DNA of 64,000 nucleotides from Haematomicrobium sanguinis DSM 21259. Its GTDB lineage: Bacteria > Actinomycetota > Actinomycetes > Actinomycetales > Micrococcaceae. Both the position numbers and the translations under genes were made by a program. Positions 1 through 8,775 of the stretch are shown piece after piece. The stretch's first letter is position 1; each line of letters begins with the position of its first letter. Where the stretch lies: NCBI RefSeq assembly GCF_000688395.1, contig NZ_JIAG01000001.1:124001-188000 (forward strand), written 5' to 3'. The notes beneath the pieces are model-generated. The model worked only from the letters and a program-made list of their open reading frames with translations, was not told the DNA's origin and ran no database searches.

Positions 1-2
1 GT

Positions 3-749
3 TCCCAGACGGGCGGGCCCGGGTTCCTGACCCAGTACGCGGTAGCACCGACGCCCACCCAAATCCACGCCTCGGAAACCGGGATAGCACCCACCCACGC
101 CCAAAAACTCTTAGACATCATGCTCACCGCGATCCGCGAAGGCTCCCTGCACCTGGCCACCGCCACCCGAGAAAACACCGGCGAACACTACGTCCCCCAA
201 GCACGCCAAACCGTCATCGCCATCATCAACCACCACGACCTCACCCCAGAACCACCACCAGACACCACCCCACCAGGTGCCGCGCCATCAAGCGAGCCGC
301 CCGGCGCCAGATCCCGGCCACCAGACACCCCGTTCTACCAACGCACCGGACCCACACCCCCCAGCGCAATCCAAGAACTCGCCTGCAACGCCACCATCCA
401 CACCGTCACCCTCAACCAGGACAACCAACCCCTCAACGTCGGCCGCGCCCAACGATTCTTCACCCCTGTCCAACGCATCGCCCTCAACGCCCGCGACAAA
501 GGCTGCGTCTTCCCCGGCTGCACCACACCCCTAGCCTTCTGCGAAGCACACCACATCACCCCCTGGTCCCACGGCGGCCACACCAACCTGAACAACGGCG
601 CACTCCTATGCCCCTACCACCACCACTACATCCACACCGGCACCTGGACACTCACCATCACCAACAACACCCCCACCCTCACCCCACCACCCTGGATCGA
701 CCCCCACCAACAACCCCAAACCAACACCATCCACACCCTCCATACGTAG
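3..749 (+). CDS. HNH endonuclease of the DUF222/13E12 repeat family, 5' end outside the window
   Basis: The frame is open from base 3, so the visible 248 codons are the C-terminal part of a longer protein. A Pro/Thr-rich linker is followed by a zinc/HNH nuclease module: CVFPGC, then CEAHHITPW, HGGHTNLNNGALLC and a closing HHHYIH. This is the layout of the DUF222-HNH proteins that actinobacteria carry in several copies; their biological role is unsettled. The coding strand is strikingly C-rich and G-poor compared with the neighbours, which is often seen in this family. The family call is firm from the motif; nuclease activity is inferred. Confidence 0.88.
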   Translation, partial: SQTGGPGFLTQYAVAPTPTQIHASETGIAPTHAQKLLDIMLTAIREGSLHLATATRENTGEHYVPQARQTVIAIINHHDLTPEPPPDTTPPGAAPSSEPPGARSRPPDTPFYQRTGPTPPSAIQELACNATIHTVTLNQDNQPLNVGRAQRFFTPVQRIALNARDKGCVFPGCTTPLAFCEAHHITPWSHGGHTNLNNGALLCPYHHHYIHTGTWTLTITNNTPTLTPPPWIDPHQQPQTNTIHTLHT

Positions 750-793
750 TTCCACTGCGGCAGTACCGAGTAGACCTTTCTGGCAACTAGCCA

Positions 794-830
794 TTGACAC
801 CCGGCATTTTTGTATCAAATACTTGATACA
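794..830 (+). promoter_or_regulatory. Promoter with palindromic operator before the membrane protein-gntR pair
   Basis: TTGACA at 794-799 is a good -35 element. About 17 bp downstream the -10 region overlaps a perfect inverted repeat, TGTATCAA-ATAC-TTGATACA, at 811-830. Its size and place fit autoregulation by the GntR-type repressor encoded downstream at 2601. That pairing is an inference from position. Confidence 0.6.
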
Positions 831-846
831 TAAATCGGAGGTTGCC

Positions 847-2598
847 ATGTCGATATATTTGTCGTTCGTCGTAATCAGTGCCGTTGCTGCGTTGGCGGTG
901 ACGCTCATTTATCTCGTGCTGCGAATTGCGCGGAGCGTCAAACTACGCCGACAGATTCAAAGCCCGACCAAGTATGCAGGGACTGCTCGTGACAACGATG
1001 CGGTAGGCAACGCGCTCAATCACTGCTGGTGGGTCGCCGCAATCGCGCTCTTCTTTAGCGGTGCATTCTCACCACGGCCCACGGTGTATGAAATGAGTCC
1101 ACAGTTGCCACTCGGCGAGGAGCCCACGGTACCTCAGTTCAATACCGACTCCTGGATGGCTAACAACTTCGTCTGGGCGGCACTCGTGCTGAGCCTGCCC
1201 ATGCTCGCACTAGGGGTGGTGTATGTGATTGCACAATTCTCCTGGCCGCGACCGGTCGGCGCAGTACGCACGGCGACACTTGAACGCCGGAGCTTCGGCT
1301 CGCTCCTCCCGCTCAAAATGTCCACACTTTTTGCCGTCAACGTACTGATCTTCCTGGGTTTGGCAATCAGCTGTTTGTGGATTCCGGCATCGACTCCGAA
1401 AATCACCTACGAGGGCGACTCTATTGTCTCGACCCAAGATGGCATCGCCCCTGGCTGGTTCATGGCGGCAACGTTCGGAATTTCAATTCTTGTGCTGGTG
1501 CTCGCGGTATCGGCCGCGATCGCCGTGATCATTAATCGACGCATCATCCCGGGCCTGAAATTCCGCGACGATTCGACCATTCGCAGGATCGATATCAACC
1601 GCATGCTTCGTTGGGCCGTCCTTTTGGTGGCAAGTACCTCGGGCACTCTTTGGGTAGCGGCCTGGGGCACAACAACATCCGGTTTCGACCTTGTCGCAAT
1701 CGCCCTCTGGCTCATCAACGCCGCACTAGCCATCGGATTCTTCCGATCCCCTCGAATCGTGCCCGCCACACCCGAGAAGCCACACCTCGAGGAAGCATCG
1801 CTGGAAGAGCTGCGCCCGGGAAGCATGGGTTATGTGCTCCGCTGGCAACAGCTCGCCTCCTCCGGCACCACCGCGGTAGCGTTCATCGCGCTTGTGGCCG
1901 CACTGATCACGATGCCGTCGGTTTTCGCCGAGTTCGACTACTGGAAAGATGTCACCCCCGCTTACGCTCTCATTGCCCTACTGCTAGGCATCAGCGTCCT
2001 GCCCCTACTCTTCCTCGTGGCCGTGGAGGCGCGCTTTGCAGTGATTTCACGCGGCGAGCGCACGCCGAGCCGTCACCGGCCACGAATCGGCGTCTCGGGC
2101 TGGATCACCATCGGTGCTGTCTTGGTGATAGCCGCCAGCGCACTCGCAATCACCGCCGGCGGATTTCCGAAAATTGCCCTATACACGAGTTGGGCGCTGA
2201 TCGCAGCCAACTTCCTCCTCACCGCACTCTCGCTGGCACTCATCCTGACCAGGCGCTCCTACTTCACGCCCACCGACGGCCCCGGTCAGCGCGCCGACCA
2301 GTGGTTGCGATCCGCCTCGATCGTCCGGGTGCTCAGGATTTCGGTCATGACCTTGATTTTTGACCTCTTACCGCTCACAGCCGTCAGACTCGAGGATCCG
2401 ACCGACCCCACAGTCGGCCCAAATCCCATTGTGCCGTCGACTTTTGACGGCCTCATCGCTGTGGTCCCGTTCGTGATCATCACCGCCGTCCTCGTCGTCA
2501 TCTTTGTTCGCGTACCCGCCTTGGACATTTCTCAAGCCGCATTGCGAAATAGTTGGCATCCCAACCCCACGCCCGAGCATCAAGCAGGGCAACGCTAA
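847..2598 (+). CDS. Multi-pass membrane protein of unknown function, partner of a GntR regulator
   Basis: This 583-residue protein has about 13 hydrophobic segments, beginning with one at residues 3-24 and ending with one near the C-terminus. It shows no motif I can assign. ATG 847 was chosen over the upstream TTG at 823 because CGGAGG at 836-841 sits just before it. The stop lies 2 bp before the GTG of the gntR gene, so the two are almost certainly co-transcribed and translationally coupled. YtrA-type GntR regulators often sit beside membrane or ABC components acting on cell-envelope stress; whether this protein works that way is not shown by the sequence. Confidence 0.8.
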   Translation: MSIYLSFVVISAVAALAVTLIYLVLRIARSVKLRRQIQSPTKYAGTARDNDAVGNALNHCWWVAAIALFFSGAFSPRPTVYEMSPQLPLGEEPTVPQFNTDSWMANNFVWAALVLSLPMLALGVVYVIAQFSWPRPVGAVRTATLERRSFGSLLPLKMSTLFAVNVLIFLGLAISCLWIPASTPKITYEGDSIVSTQDGIAPGWFMAATFGISILVLVLAVSAAIAVIINRRIIPGLKFRDDSTIRRIDINRMLRWAVLLVASTSGTLWVAAWGTTTSGFDLVAIALWLINAALAIGFFRSPRIVPATPEKPHLEEASLEELRPGSMGYVLRWQQLASSGTTAVAFIALVAALITMPSVFAEFDYWKDVTPAYALIALLLGISVLPLLFLVAVEARFAVISRGERTPSRHRPRIGVSGWITIGAVLVIAASALAITAGGFPKIALYTSWALIAANFLLTALSLALILTRRSYFTPTDGPGQRADQWLRSASIVRVLRISVMTLIFDLLPLTAVRLEDPTDPTVGPNPIVPSTFDGLIAVVPFVIITAVLVVIFVRVPALDISQAALRNSWHPNPTPEHQAGQR

Positions 2599-2600
2599 CC

Positions 2601-2987
2601 GTGGAACTTCGTATTGACCTCGATTCCCCGGTGCCGCCCTTTGAGCAAATCCGCGCTCAGATTACGGCATATATTTCCTCCGGCCAGCTTGCTGCTGGAA
2701 CCAAGCTCCCCACCGTCCGGGCCCTTGCCGGGGACTTAGGCGTCGCCTCGGGCACCGTTCAACGCGCGTACCGCGAACTCGAAAGCGCCGGCCTCGTCGA
2801 AGCTTCCGGGAAACGCGGCACCCAGGTTCGCGCCGACCTCGCCCCCAGCCAAAGGGCCTCGGACACACACAAACTCCAGCAAGCCGTCGACGACGCGCGC
2901 CGGGCCGGTCTTAGCCCGCAGGAAATACTGACACTCGTGGCGCACCGGGTGAGCTTGCCCGTTCAAGGCGACCACTCGCCGTCGTAA
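2601..2987 (+). CDS. GntR-family transcriptional regulator, YtrA subfamily
   Basis: A 128-residue protein: a winged-helix GntR domain (about residues 5-75; PPFEQIRAQI, LPTVRALAGDLGVASGTVQRAYRELE) followed by a short helical tail of about 45 residues. The short tail in place of a large effector domain is the mark of the YtrA subfamily. The GTG at 2601 gives the usual N-terminus (VELRIDLDSPVPPFEQI) and starts 2 bp after the stop of the membrane protein gene. It probably represses its own operon at the palindrome at 811-830. The last codons and TAA stop coincide with an inverted copy of the ACGACGGCG repeat (2977-2985). Confidence 0.87.
   Translation: MELRIDLDSPVPPFEQIRAQITAYISSGQLAAGTKLPTVRALAGDLGVASGTVQRAYRELESAGLVEASGKRGTQVRADLAPSQRASDTHKLQQAVDDARRAGLSPQEILTLVAHRVSLPVQGDHSPS
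2977..2985 (-). repeat. ACGACGGCG dispersed repeat, TT variant
   Basis: On the minus strand it reads TTACGACGGCG. It overlaps the last codons and stop of the gntR gene. Confidence 0.7.
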
Positions 2988-3000
2988 TTAAGAAGTAGGG

Positions 3001-3063
3001 AAGCCTACGCTTGGCAAGGCTAGGCTTGGCACGCTATACAGGCTCGGGCATGCGGAATACGCT
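3001..3063 (+). promoter_or_regulatory. Ferritin promoter region with inverted repeat
   Basis: A -10-like TACGCT (3058-3063) lies 6 nt before ATG 3070, so the mRNA may be leaderless. An alternative pair, TTGGCA (3011-3016) and TATACA (3035-3040), is also present. Arms AAGCCTA (3001-3007) and TAGGCTT (3021-3027) form an inverted repeat vaguely like a DtxR/IdeR site; in mycobacteria IdeR activates ferritin from upstream sites. The regulator assignment is tentative. Confidence 0.4.
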
Positions 3064-3069
3064 GGTCCC

Positions 3070-3600
3070 ATGAGCAAATTTCATGACCTTTTGACGGCCC
3101 AAATTGGTAACGAGTTTTCCGCGTCGCAACAGTACATTGCGATCGCCACGTGGTTTGACGCCGAGGATTTGCCACAGTTGGCAAAGCACTTCTACCGGCA
3201 GTCGCTTGAGGAGCGCAACCACGCCATGATGTTGGTGCAGTATCAGCTGGATCGCGATGTGAAGGTCGTGATTCCGGGTGTCGAGTCGCCAAAGAATGAT
3301 TTCAACAGCGTGCAGGAACCGATCGCCTTGGCGCTGGCGCAGGAGAAGACCGTCACGAGCCAAATCGAGGCGCTTTTCCAGGCCGCGCGCGAAGAGAACG
3401 ACGCGCTCGGCGAGCAATTCATGTTGTGGTTCTTGAAGGAGCAGGTTGAAGAAGTGGCGTCCATGTCCACGCTGCTGACCATTGCTGAGCGCGCCGGCGA
3501 TGACTACTTCGACATCGAAAACTTCCTCGCCCGCGAGTCGGTGGGTGATGGCGGCGGCGAAGATGCAAGCGCACCAGAAGCCGCGGGCGGCGCCATCTAG
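3070..3600 (+). CDS. ftn: Ferritin (iron-storage protein)
   Basis: This 176-residue four-helix ferritin oxidises and stores iron as a 24-subunit cage. Ferroxidase ligands are visible: Glu15 in [11 protein letters not shown], and Glu48 with His51 in LEERNHAMM. There is no heme-binding Met typical of bacterioferritin in the expected place, and the length fits a non-heme bacterial ferritin such as mycobacterial BfrB. The tail is Gly/Ala/Glu-rich and probably disordered. It is a single-gene unit closed by the terminator at 3633-3663. Confidence 0.93.
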   Translation: MSKFHDLLTAQIGNEFSASQQYIAIATWFDAEDLPQLAKHFYRQSLEERNHAMMLVQYQLDRDVKVVIPGVESPKNDFNSVQEPIALALAQEKTVTSQIEALFQAAREENDALGEQFMLWFLKEQVEEVASMSTLLTIAERAGDDYFDIENFLARESVGDGGGEDASAPEAAGGAI

Positions 3601-3632
3601 CCCCAGCCTTAGACCACTGCCTCAAGGCTCGC

Positions 3633-3663
3633 ACGGGGTTCGGCGCAATATGCCGAACCCCGT
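3633..3663 (+). terminator. Hairpin terminator after ferritin
   Basis: A perfect 12-bp stem (ACGGGGTTCGGC / GCCGAACCCCGT) with a 7-nt loop lies 30 nt after the ferritin stop. There is no long T-run, as is common in actinobacteria. The thyA -10 follows directly. Confidence 0.7.
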
Positions 3664-3689
3664 TTGCGTGCCCGGCTAGACTATTTCCC

Positions 3690-4493
3690 ATGAGCATCCC
3701 CACGCCTTACGAAGATTTGCTACGCGACGTCTTGGCCAGCGGCACCCCGAAAAGCGACCGCACCGGCACCGGCACACGCTCCGTCTTCGGCCGGCAAATG
3801 CGCTTCGACTTGGGAGAATCCTTCCCGCTCATCACCACCAAGCGCGTGCACTTCAAGTCTGTGGCGGTGGAGCTGTTGTGGTTCTTGCGGGGGGATTCAA
3901 ACATCGCCTACTTGCAGGAAAACAACGTCAAGATTTGGAACGAGTGGGCGGACGCGAACGGCGAACTCGGCCCGGTCTATGGTGTGCAGTGGCGAACCTG
4001 GCCCACCCCTGATGGGGAGCACATCGACCAAATTTCTGCGGTCATGGAGTCATTGCGGACTAACCCTGACTCGCGTCGCCACATTGTCTCCGCGTGGAAC
4101 GTGGCCGAATTGCACAATATGGCCCTGCCCCCGTGCCACGCGTTCTTCCAGTTCTACGTCGCAGATGGCAAACTCTCCTGCCAGCTCTACCAACGCAGTG
4201 CAGACCTGTTCCTCGGCGTTCCGTTCAATATCGCCTCTTACTCCCTGCTGACCCTCATGATGGCGCAACAACTGGGGCTTGAGCCCGGGGAATTCGTGTG
4301 GACCGGCGGTGACGTGCACATCTATGACGACCACGTCGATCAAGTCACGGAGCAACTGAGCCGCGCCCCCTACCCGTACCCGCGATTGGTCATTTCGCGG
4401 AAACCGGAAAGCATCTTCGACTACACGTTTGGGGATTTCGAGGTGCTCGATTACCAGCACCACCCCACCATCAAAGCGCCCATCGCGGTCTAG
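3690..4493 (+). CDS. thyA: Thymidylate synthase
   Basis: This 267-residue ThyA makes dTMP from dUMP using methylene-tetrahydrofolate as methyl donor and reductant, releasing dihydrofolate. The catalytic Cys149 is in [12 protein letters not shown], and the dUMP-binding [10 protein letters not shown] and [17 protein letters not shown] are intact. A -10 hexamer TAGACT (3677-3682) lies 7 nt before the ATG, so the transcript is probably leaderless. The folA gene follows after 3 nt and recycles the dihydrofolate, the usual functional pair. Confidence 0.97.
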   Translation: MSIPTPYEDLLRDVLASGTPKSDRTGTGTRSVFGRQMRFDLGESFPLITTKRVHFKSVAVELLWFLRGDSNIAYLQENNVKIWNEWADANGELGPVYGVQWRTWPTPDGEHIDQISAVMESLRTNPDSRRHIVSAWNVAELHNMALPPCHAFFQFYVADGKLSCQLYQRSADLFLGVPFNIASYSLLTLMMAQQLGLEPGEFVWTGGDVHIYDDHVDQVTEQLSRAPYPYPRLVISRKPESIFDYTFGDFEVLDYQHHPTIKAPIAV

Positions 4494-4496
4494 CAC

Positions 4497-5021
4497 GTGA
4501 CCATCTCCATGATCTGGGCCCAAGCCCAGGATCGCGTCATCGGCGACGGCGGCACCATGCCCTGGAACCTTCCCGAGGATATGCGCTATTTCACCGCGAC
4601 CACGAAGGGCCATCCCGTGGTGATGGGGCGGCGCACCTGGGAGTCCTTTCCGGCCAAATACCGCCCGCTCCCCGAGCGCACCAACATTGTGATCACCCGA
4701 GATTCAAGTTGGAGTGCGGCCGGCGCCCAGGTGGCGCATTCGCTGGATGCAGCGCTGGAGTTGGCACGCCCTGCGCCCGGCGGCGAGGACATCTTTGTGA
4801 TCGGCGGCGGTCACGTGTACCGCGAGGCCATGCCGCGCGCCGACGTGTTGTACGTCACCGAGATCGATATTTCGGTCGCCGGGGACACCCGTGCGCCGGA
4901 GATCCCGTCCGACTTCCGTCTGGCGGCTGCCGAGCCGGAGGCCGGCTGGCTCACGAGTACGGGCGGGGTGCGGTACCGGTTTTTGCGGTACGCGCGTGAG
5001 GTTTTGCGCGCGGCGCGTTGA
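4497..5021 (+). CDS. folA: Dihydrofolate reductase
   Basis: This 174-residue DHFR reduces the dihydrofolate left by ThyA back to tetrahydrofolate with NADPH. Family motifs are present in order: IGDGGTMPWNLPEDM with the acidic catalytic residue, VVMGRRTWESFP, and the NADPH-binding IFVIGGGHVYREAM. The GTG start lies 3 nt after the thyA stop, so the pair forms one operon. The region just after the stop holds the asd promoter. Confidence 0.96.
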   Translation: MTISMIWAQAQDRVIGDGGTMPWNLPEDMRYFTATTKGHPVVMGRRTWESFPAKYRPLPERTNIVITRDSSWSAAGAQVAHSLDAALELARPAPGGEDIFVIGGGHVYREAMPRADVLYVTEIDISVAGDTRAPEIPSDFRLAAAEPEAGWLTSTGGVRYRFLRYAREVLRAAR

Positions 5022-5076
5022 ATTGCCCGGGTTGCGCCCCGTGCCGCGGGTGCGTTGGGTGCGTCACAAAAGACGT

Positions 5077-5085
5077 ACGACGGCG
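5077..5085 (+). repeat. ACGACGGCG dispersed repeat, GT variant
   Basis: Part of ACGTACGACGGCGCGTGC (5073-5090), an 18-bp sequence repeated exactly at 43191-43208. Both copies lie in promoter regions, here between folA and asd. Confidence 0.7.
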
Positions 5086-5108
5086 CGTGCCCACCTAGAC
5101 TGGTAGGC

Positions 5109-6242
5109 ATGGGAAATATGGCAACAGTTGGGTATATCGGTTGGCGTGGCATGGTGGGTTCCGTCCTGCAGTCTCGCATGATCGAGGAGGGCGACTACTC
5201 CCATATTCAGCCGGTTTTCTTTTCCACGTCCAACGCCGGCGGCGCCTCGCCTTCGGTGCCGGGGCAGGGCGATGCGGGTCCCCTTCAGGACGCCTACGAT
5301 TTGAGCGCCCTCGCCAAACTTCCCATCATCGTCACGACTCAGGGCGGGGACTACACCTCCGAGGTTCTCGGCGAACTGCGCGCGCGAGGCTGGGATGGCT
5401 TGTGGATTGATGCGGCTTCGACCAAGCGCATGGATGATGACACCGTCATCGTCCTAGACCCGGTAAACCGGGCCGTCATCGATCAAGCACTGGCCTCTGG
5501 CGTCAAGACGTTTGCCGGGGGAAACTGCACCGTCTCCTGCATGCTGATGGGTTTGGACGGGCTCTTTTCTGCAGGCGTTGTCGAGTGGGCGACGTCCATG
5601 ACCTACCAGGCGGCCTCCGGCGGTGGCGCACGGCATATGCGCGAACTGCTCACCCAATTTGGCGACCTGCACGGGTCGGTGTCCGATTTGCTGGCAGATC
5701 CGGCGGCCGCAATCTTGGATATCGATCGCGGTGTATTGGAGGCACAGCGTGGCGAGCGCCTAGTGGCCGACGCGTTTGGCGTTCCTCTTGCCGGTTCGCT
5801 GATCCCGTGGATCGATAAGGATCTGGGAAACGGTCAATCCAAGGAAGAGTGGAAGGCCGATGCCGAAACCAACAAGATTTTGGGGCTGTCCGGCACGGAT
5901 CGCGTCACGATGGATGGCCTATGCGTCCGTATTGGCGCCATGCGCTCTCACTCCCAGGCACTTACCCTGAAGCTCACCCGCGACATCCCCTTGGATGAAA
6001 TCGAGGGGATGATTGATGAGGCGAATCAGTGGGCGCAGGTGGTTCCCAATACTCAAGTCGATACCGTGGAAAAGCTCACCCCGACGGCCGTCACCGGCTC
6101 CCTGGATATCCCGGTCGGTCGGATGCGCAAACTCGGCATGGGACCCGAGTATTTGTCTGCTTTTACCGTGGGAGATCAGTTGCTGTGGGGGGCGGCCGAG
6201 CCGCTTCGCCGCATGGTGTTGGTCGCCACAGGCAACCTTTAA
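5109..6242 (+). CDS. asd: Aspartate-semialdehyde dehydrogenase, E. coli-type
   Basis: It reduces aspartyl phosphate to aspartate semialdehyde for lysine/diaminopimelate, threonine and methionine synthesis. The protein of 377 residues opens with [14 protein letters not shown], and carries active-site Cys140 in [15 protein letters not shown] and [16 protein letters not shown]. These blocks are those of the gammaproteobacterial Asd, not the VAVVGATGQVG form of corynebacteria and mycobacteria. ATG 5109 was chosen because a -10 TAGACT (5096-5101) lies 7 nt upstream; an in-frame GTG at 5055 would give a non-family extension. ATG 5118 is a second possibility. lysC is not adjacent. Confidence 0.94.
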   Translation: MGNMATVGYIGWRGMVGSVLQSRMIEEGDYSHIQPVFFSTSNAGGASPSVPGQGDAGPLQDAYDLSALAKLPIIVTTQGGDYTSEVLGELRARGWDGLWIDAASTKRMDDDTVIVLDPVNRAVIDQALASGVKTFAGGNCTVSCMLMGLDGLFSAGVVEWATSMTYQAASGGGARHMRELLTQFGDLHGSVSDLLADPAAAILDIDRGVLEAQRGERLVADAFGVPLAGSLIPWIDKDLGNGQSKEEWKADAETNKILGLSGTDRVTMDGLCVRIGAMRSHSQALTLKLTRDIPLDEIEGMIDEANQWAQVVPNTQVDTVEKLTPTAVTGSLDIPVGRMRKLGMGPEYLSAFTVGDQLLWGAAEPLRRMVLVATGNL

Positions 6243-6279
6243 GAAACTCAATGTCAGAGCCGGGTGCAACCCTGGTTCC

Positions 6280-6936
6280 ATGAGCGAAACGACAATACAT
6301 CAGATCCTCGGAAACTATTATCTGCTGCAGGTCAATCGCGGCGGGTCTGCTTCGGCGGCCGCGCAAGCGAACCTGATTGACGAGTTGCGGTTTTACCTCG
6401 AAACCGATGTCAACGTTCCCCTCACCGATGAGCGCTCGGCAATGCTCTACTTTGAGCGTCAGTTCAACAGTTCACACGCCTTTGCCTCCACCATGAGGGC
6501 ACGCGAGTTGTTATTGAGCCTCCCCGGTTTTATGGATCATATGCAGGGGCAATCAGAGCAACGTCGCCAAGCGGCGCTCGTGCTCGCCTGCGGCCTGAAG
6601 CAATATCTCACCGCGCGCCGGCTGGTCGATGAACATGACCACTTGGTTCGCTTCACCATGGAGAACTTTTATGCACCTGGTGACCAAGGCAACGGACGCC
6701 GCACCCAGCGGTGCCGGTGTTCAGGCTACCAATCGGCTGAAGAGCTGACGACCAGTGGCTCGGGGTGCAACCGGATCCCAAAGGCACGCTCTACGCCGTC
6801 ACGCACGTGCAGAGCGAGCGCCGTAATGTCGGCGGCGCTGGCGTCACCTCGGTTCGTTAGTGCCAGGGTGTGTTTAGTGGAGAGGCTCGCACGGCCACCG
6901 GTGATATTCGCGCCGGGAGTCCCTGGCAATCCGTAG
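6280..6936 (+). CDS. Hypothetical protein, 3' end doubtful, possible frameshift
   Basis: From ATG 6280 the frame encodes about 130 residues of plausible helical protein (ETTIHQILGNYYLLQVNRG, then LTDERSAMLYFERQF and RRQAALVLACGLKQYL). I do not recognise the family. After about base 6670 this frame runs 211 bp into murB on the opposite strand and turns Arg/Cys/Ser-rich, unlike real coding sequence. In another frame, from base 6671, MHLVTKATDAAPSGAG continues in normal style and stops at 6746-6748, just past the murB end. Either a frameshift at about 6668-6671 (after AACTTTT) or a sequencing slip would join them into a protein of about 155 residues. Confidence 0.45.
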   Translation: MSETTIHQILGNYYLLQVNRGGSASAAAQANLIDELRFYLETDVNVPLTDERSAMLYFERQFNSSHAFASTMRARELLLSLPGFMDHMQGQSEQRRQAALVLACGLKQYLTARRLVDEHDHLVRFTMENFYAPGDQGNGRRTQRCRCSGYQSAEELTTSGSGCNRIPKARSTPSRTCRASAVMSAALASPRFVSARVCLVERLARPPVIFAPGVPGNP

Positions 6937-7811
6937 CCCTTCGCGAAACCCGCATTCTCAATGAGCCAAGCGGCGCTGAGTTTGACACCGCGCGGATCCG
7001 GGTAGCAGGGTGCGCTCTCGGGGAGGCGTGCCGCAGTGGCCGCGTCGACAATGGGGTTCGTAAAAAAGGAGCCGGTGGAGTGCGTATCAGGGTCCCCGGG
7101 CCGGTACACCATCCCCTTGCTGTCGCGGAGGGCGAGAACGGCCTCACGTACCTCGGCGGCCGGTGCTTTGGCGCCAACCGTGACTCCCAGCGCATCGGCG
7201 AGCTGCGTGTAGCGGATGGGCGCGCTGAGGTCGCCGGGCAAGAGCTGGAAGTCCACGCTTAACACCACAAAACGGGGCGCATAAGCGATGCCAGGAACAT
7301 AGTTGGTCGTCTTGAGGAGGGAGGTTCTATAGCCAAAGTCAAGATCGCCGTTAAAGAGGGTGCGGATACGGTTTTCCACTCGATCCCAGACCCGCACCGA
7401 CGCCAACGTATGCGAAACGTCCGTGCCGTACGCTCCCACGTTCTGGAACGGTGTGGCACCGGCGCTGCCGGGAATACCGGAGAGTGGCTCCAGGCCGACG
7501 CTCCCGTGCTCGAGGCTCGCCGCAACCACCTCATCCCACACATGCCCCGCCTGTACGGTCAGGAAAGTGCCGCCGCAGCTTCCGGCCTCGTCGTTGAAAT
7601 CGATGCCGGAGCTGCGCACAACAATGGCGGTGCCATCGAAACCCTCGTCACCGATGAGCAGGTTGGAGCCACCCGCGATGAGGAGCACTGGGGTGTGGTT
7701 CGCGTCGGCGTCGCGGACGGCTGCAATAAGCTCGTCTTCGGTGCTGACCTCGACGGTGCCTGCGGCCGGACCGCCCACACCGGTGGTTGTGAGTGCGGCA
7801 AGAGTGCTCAC
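6726..7811 (-). CDS. murB: UDP-N-acetylenolpyruvoylglucosamine reductase
   Basis: This 361-residue flavoenzyme reduces UDP-GlcNAc-enolpyruvate to UDP-MurNAc in peptidoglycan synthesis. The FAD site is seen in LLIAGGSNLLIGDEGF and PLSGIPGSAGATPFQNVGAYG. The catalytic Ser is in HSTGSFFTNP and the C-terminal LHPEPLVV is intact. The start overlaps the stop of the hadB-like gene by 4 nt, so the three genes hadA-hadB-murB form one operon, a gene order also known from other actinobacteria. Its 3' end meets the doubtful gene at 6280. Confidence 0.95.
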   Translation of the reverse strand: MSTLAALTTTGVGGPAAGTVEVSTEDELIAAVRDADANHTPVLLIAGGSNLLIGDEGFDGTAIVVRSSGIDFNDEAGSCGGTFLTVQAGHVWDEVVAASLEHGSVGLEPLSGIPGSAGATPFQNVGAYGTDVSHTLASVRVWDRVENRIRTLFNGDLDFGYRTSLLKTTNYVPGIAYAPRFVVLSVDFQLLPGDLSAPIRYTQLADALGVTVGAKAPAAEVREAVLALRDSKGMVYRPGDPDTHSTGSFFTNPIVDAATAARLPESAPCYPDPRGVKLSAAWLIENAGFAKGYGLPGTPGANITGGRASLSTKHTLALTNRGDASAADITALALHVRDGVERAFGIRLHPEPLVVSSSADW

Positions 7812-8233
7812 GCGAACGATTTCACCACTGCCTGCGCCTTCATGAGCACCTTGGTGCCCTCCGACGTGACGGCGAGGTCTACGCGCACGGTGGAGTTGTC
7901 CTCGTCAATGGCGCCCACGGTCGCCACCACGTCGATGCTTCCACCCTCCAGGTCGGCAACGGGTACCGGCTTAGTGAAGCGCGTCTGGTAATCCAGGATT
8001 GCCCCCGGGTCGCCAGCCCAGTCGGTGACTAGCTGCACCGCGGCGCCCATCGTCAGCATGCCGTGAGCGATCACGCCGGGCAGACCCACCTCCCGCGCAA
8101 AACGCTCATTCCAGTGAATGGGGTTGAAGTCCCCGGACGCTCCCGCATACTTCACCAGGTCGGCGCGGCTCAGGTCAATGTGCTTGCTGGCGAGCTCTTG
8201 GCCCACCTCCAGTTGACTCAAATCTACGCTCAC
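7808..8233 (-). CDS. hadB: MaoC-type (3R)-hydroxyacyl dehydratase subunit, HadB-like
   Basis: A 141-residue hot-dog fold protein with the hydratase catalytic pair Asp35 and His40 in GASGDFNPIHWN, followed by VIAHGMLTMG. In mycobacteria HadB is the catalytic subunit of the FAS-II 3-hydroxyacyl dehydratase and pairs with HadA. Here the gene overlaps both neighbours by 4 nt (ATGA junctions), so a HadAB heterodimer is likely. Whether it serves fatty acid synthesis or another acyl pathway cannot be told here. Confidence 0.9.
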   Translation of the reverse strand: MSVDLSQLEVGQELASKHIDLSRADLVKYAGASGDFNPIHWNERFAREVGLPGVIAHGMLTMGAAVQLVTDWAGDPGAILDYQTRFTKPVPVADLEGGSIDVVATVGAIDEDNSTVRVDLAVTSEGTKVLMKAQAVVKSFA

Positions 8234-8679
8234 TGGTCTTCTCCTCGAACCAGAATGGTGGACACGACGCTGGACACTTTTTCCCCATCCACGCGCGAGA
8301 TTTCCGAACGGGTGGTGATCATGTATCCGCCGCCCATCGGACGAATGGTGTCGACGTGCAGTTCGGCCACGAGTTCGTCCCCGGCCACAATTGGTTGCTC
8401 GTGGGTGAAGCGCTGGTCGGCGTGCACCACGCGGGAGAAGTCGATGCCGGCTTCCTCGTCCTCCACCAATTGCGCTTCCGCCTTTTGCGACACAATAATC
8501 GCGAAGGTCGGAGGTGCCACCACGTCTCGGTAGCCGAGCTCTTCGGCGGCATCCAACTCGAAGTGCGAGGGATGCTGGGCCTTCACGGCACGCGCAAACT
8601 CACGAATCTTTTCCCGGCCCACCACATAGGGTTCGCCCGCGGGATACGTTTTTCCCAGGTAATCCGTATTAACGGCCAT
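8230..8679 (-). CDS. hadA: MaoC-like N-terminal dehydratase subunit, HadA-like
   Basis: A 149-residue FAS1-type hot-dog protein (PYVVGREKIREFARAV, YRDVVAPPTFAIIV, HADQRFTHEQPIVAGDEL, STILVRGEDQ). It lacks the HadB hydratase motif, as HadA subunits do. ATG 8679 was chosen over an upstream start because it has AAAGGA at proper spacing and gives the standard MAVNTDYLGKTYP N-terminus. It is the first gene of hadA-hadB-murB and overlaps hadB by 4 nt. Confidence 0.9.
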   Translation of the reverse strand: MAVNTDYLGKTYPAGEPYVVGREKIREFARAVKAQHPSHFELDAAEELGYRDVVAPPTFAIIVSQKAEAQLVEDEEAGIDFSRVVHADQRFTHEQPIVAGDELVAELHVDTIRPMGGGYMITTRSEISRVDGEKVSSVVSTILVRGEDQ

Positions 8680-8759
8680 CCGCGTTCCTTTCACGCAACA
8701 TCGTTCTTCGCTCAGGTGAGCAGAGTACACGGTGAGACGAGAGATCGAGGTGATCTCAT

Positions 8760-8772
8760 CGCCGTCGTGCTT
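8760..8772 (-). repeat. Full 13-mer repeat AAGCACGACGGCG
   Basis: Intergenic copy between hadA and the small membrane protein gene, followed on its strand by ATGAGATC. Confidence 0.75.
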
Positions 8773-8775
8773 AAA

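Noticed and set aside
120-749. ATG at 120 as the true start of the HNH gene
   Set aside because: The frame is open to the window edge, the DUF222 part would be cut off, and family members are much longer.
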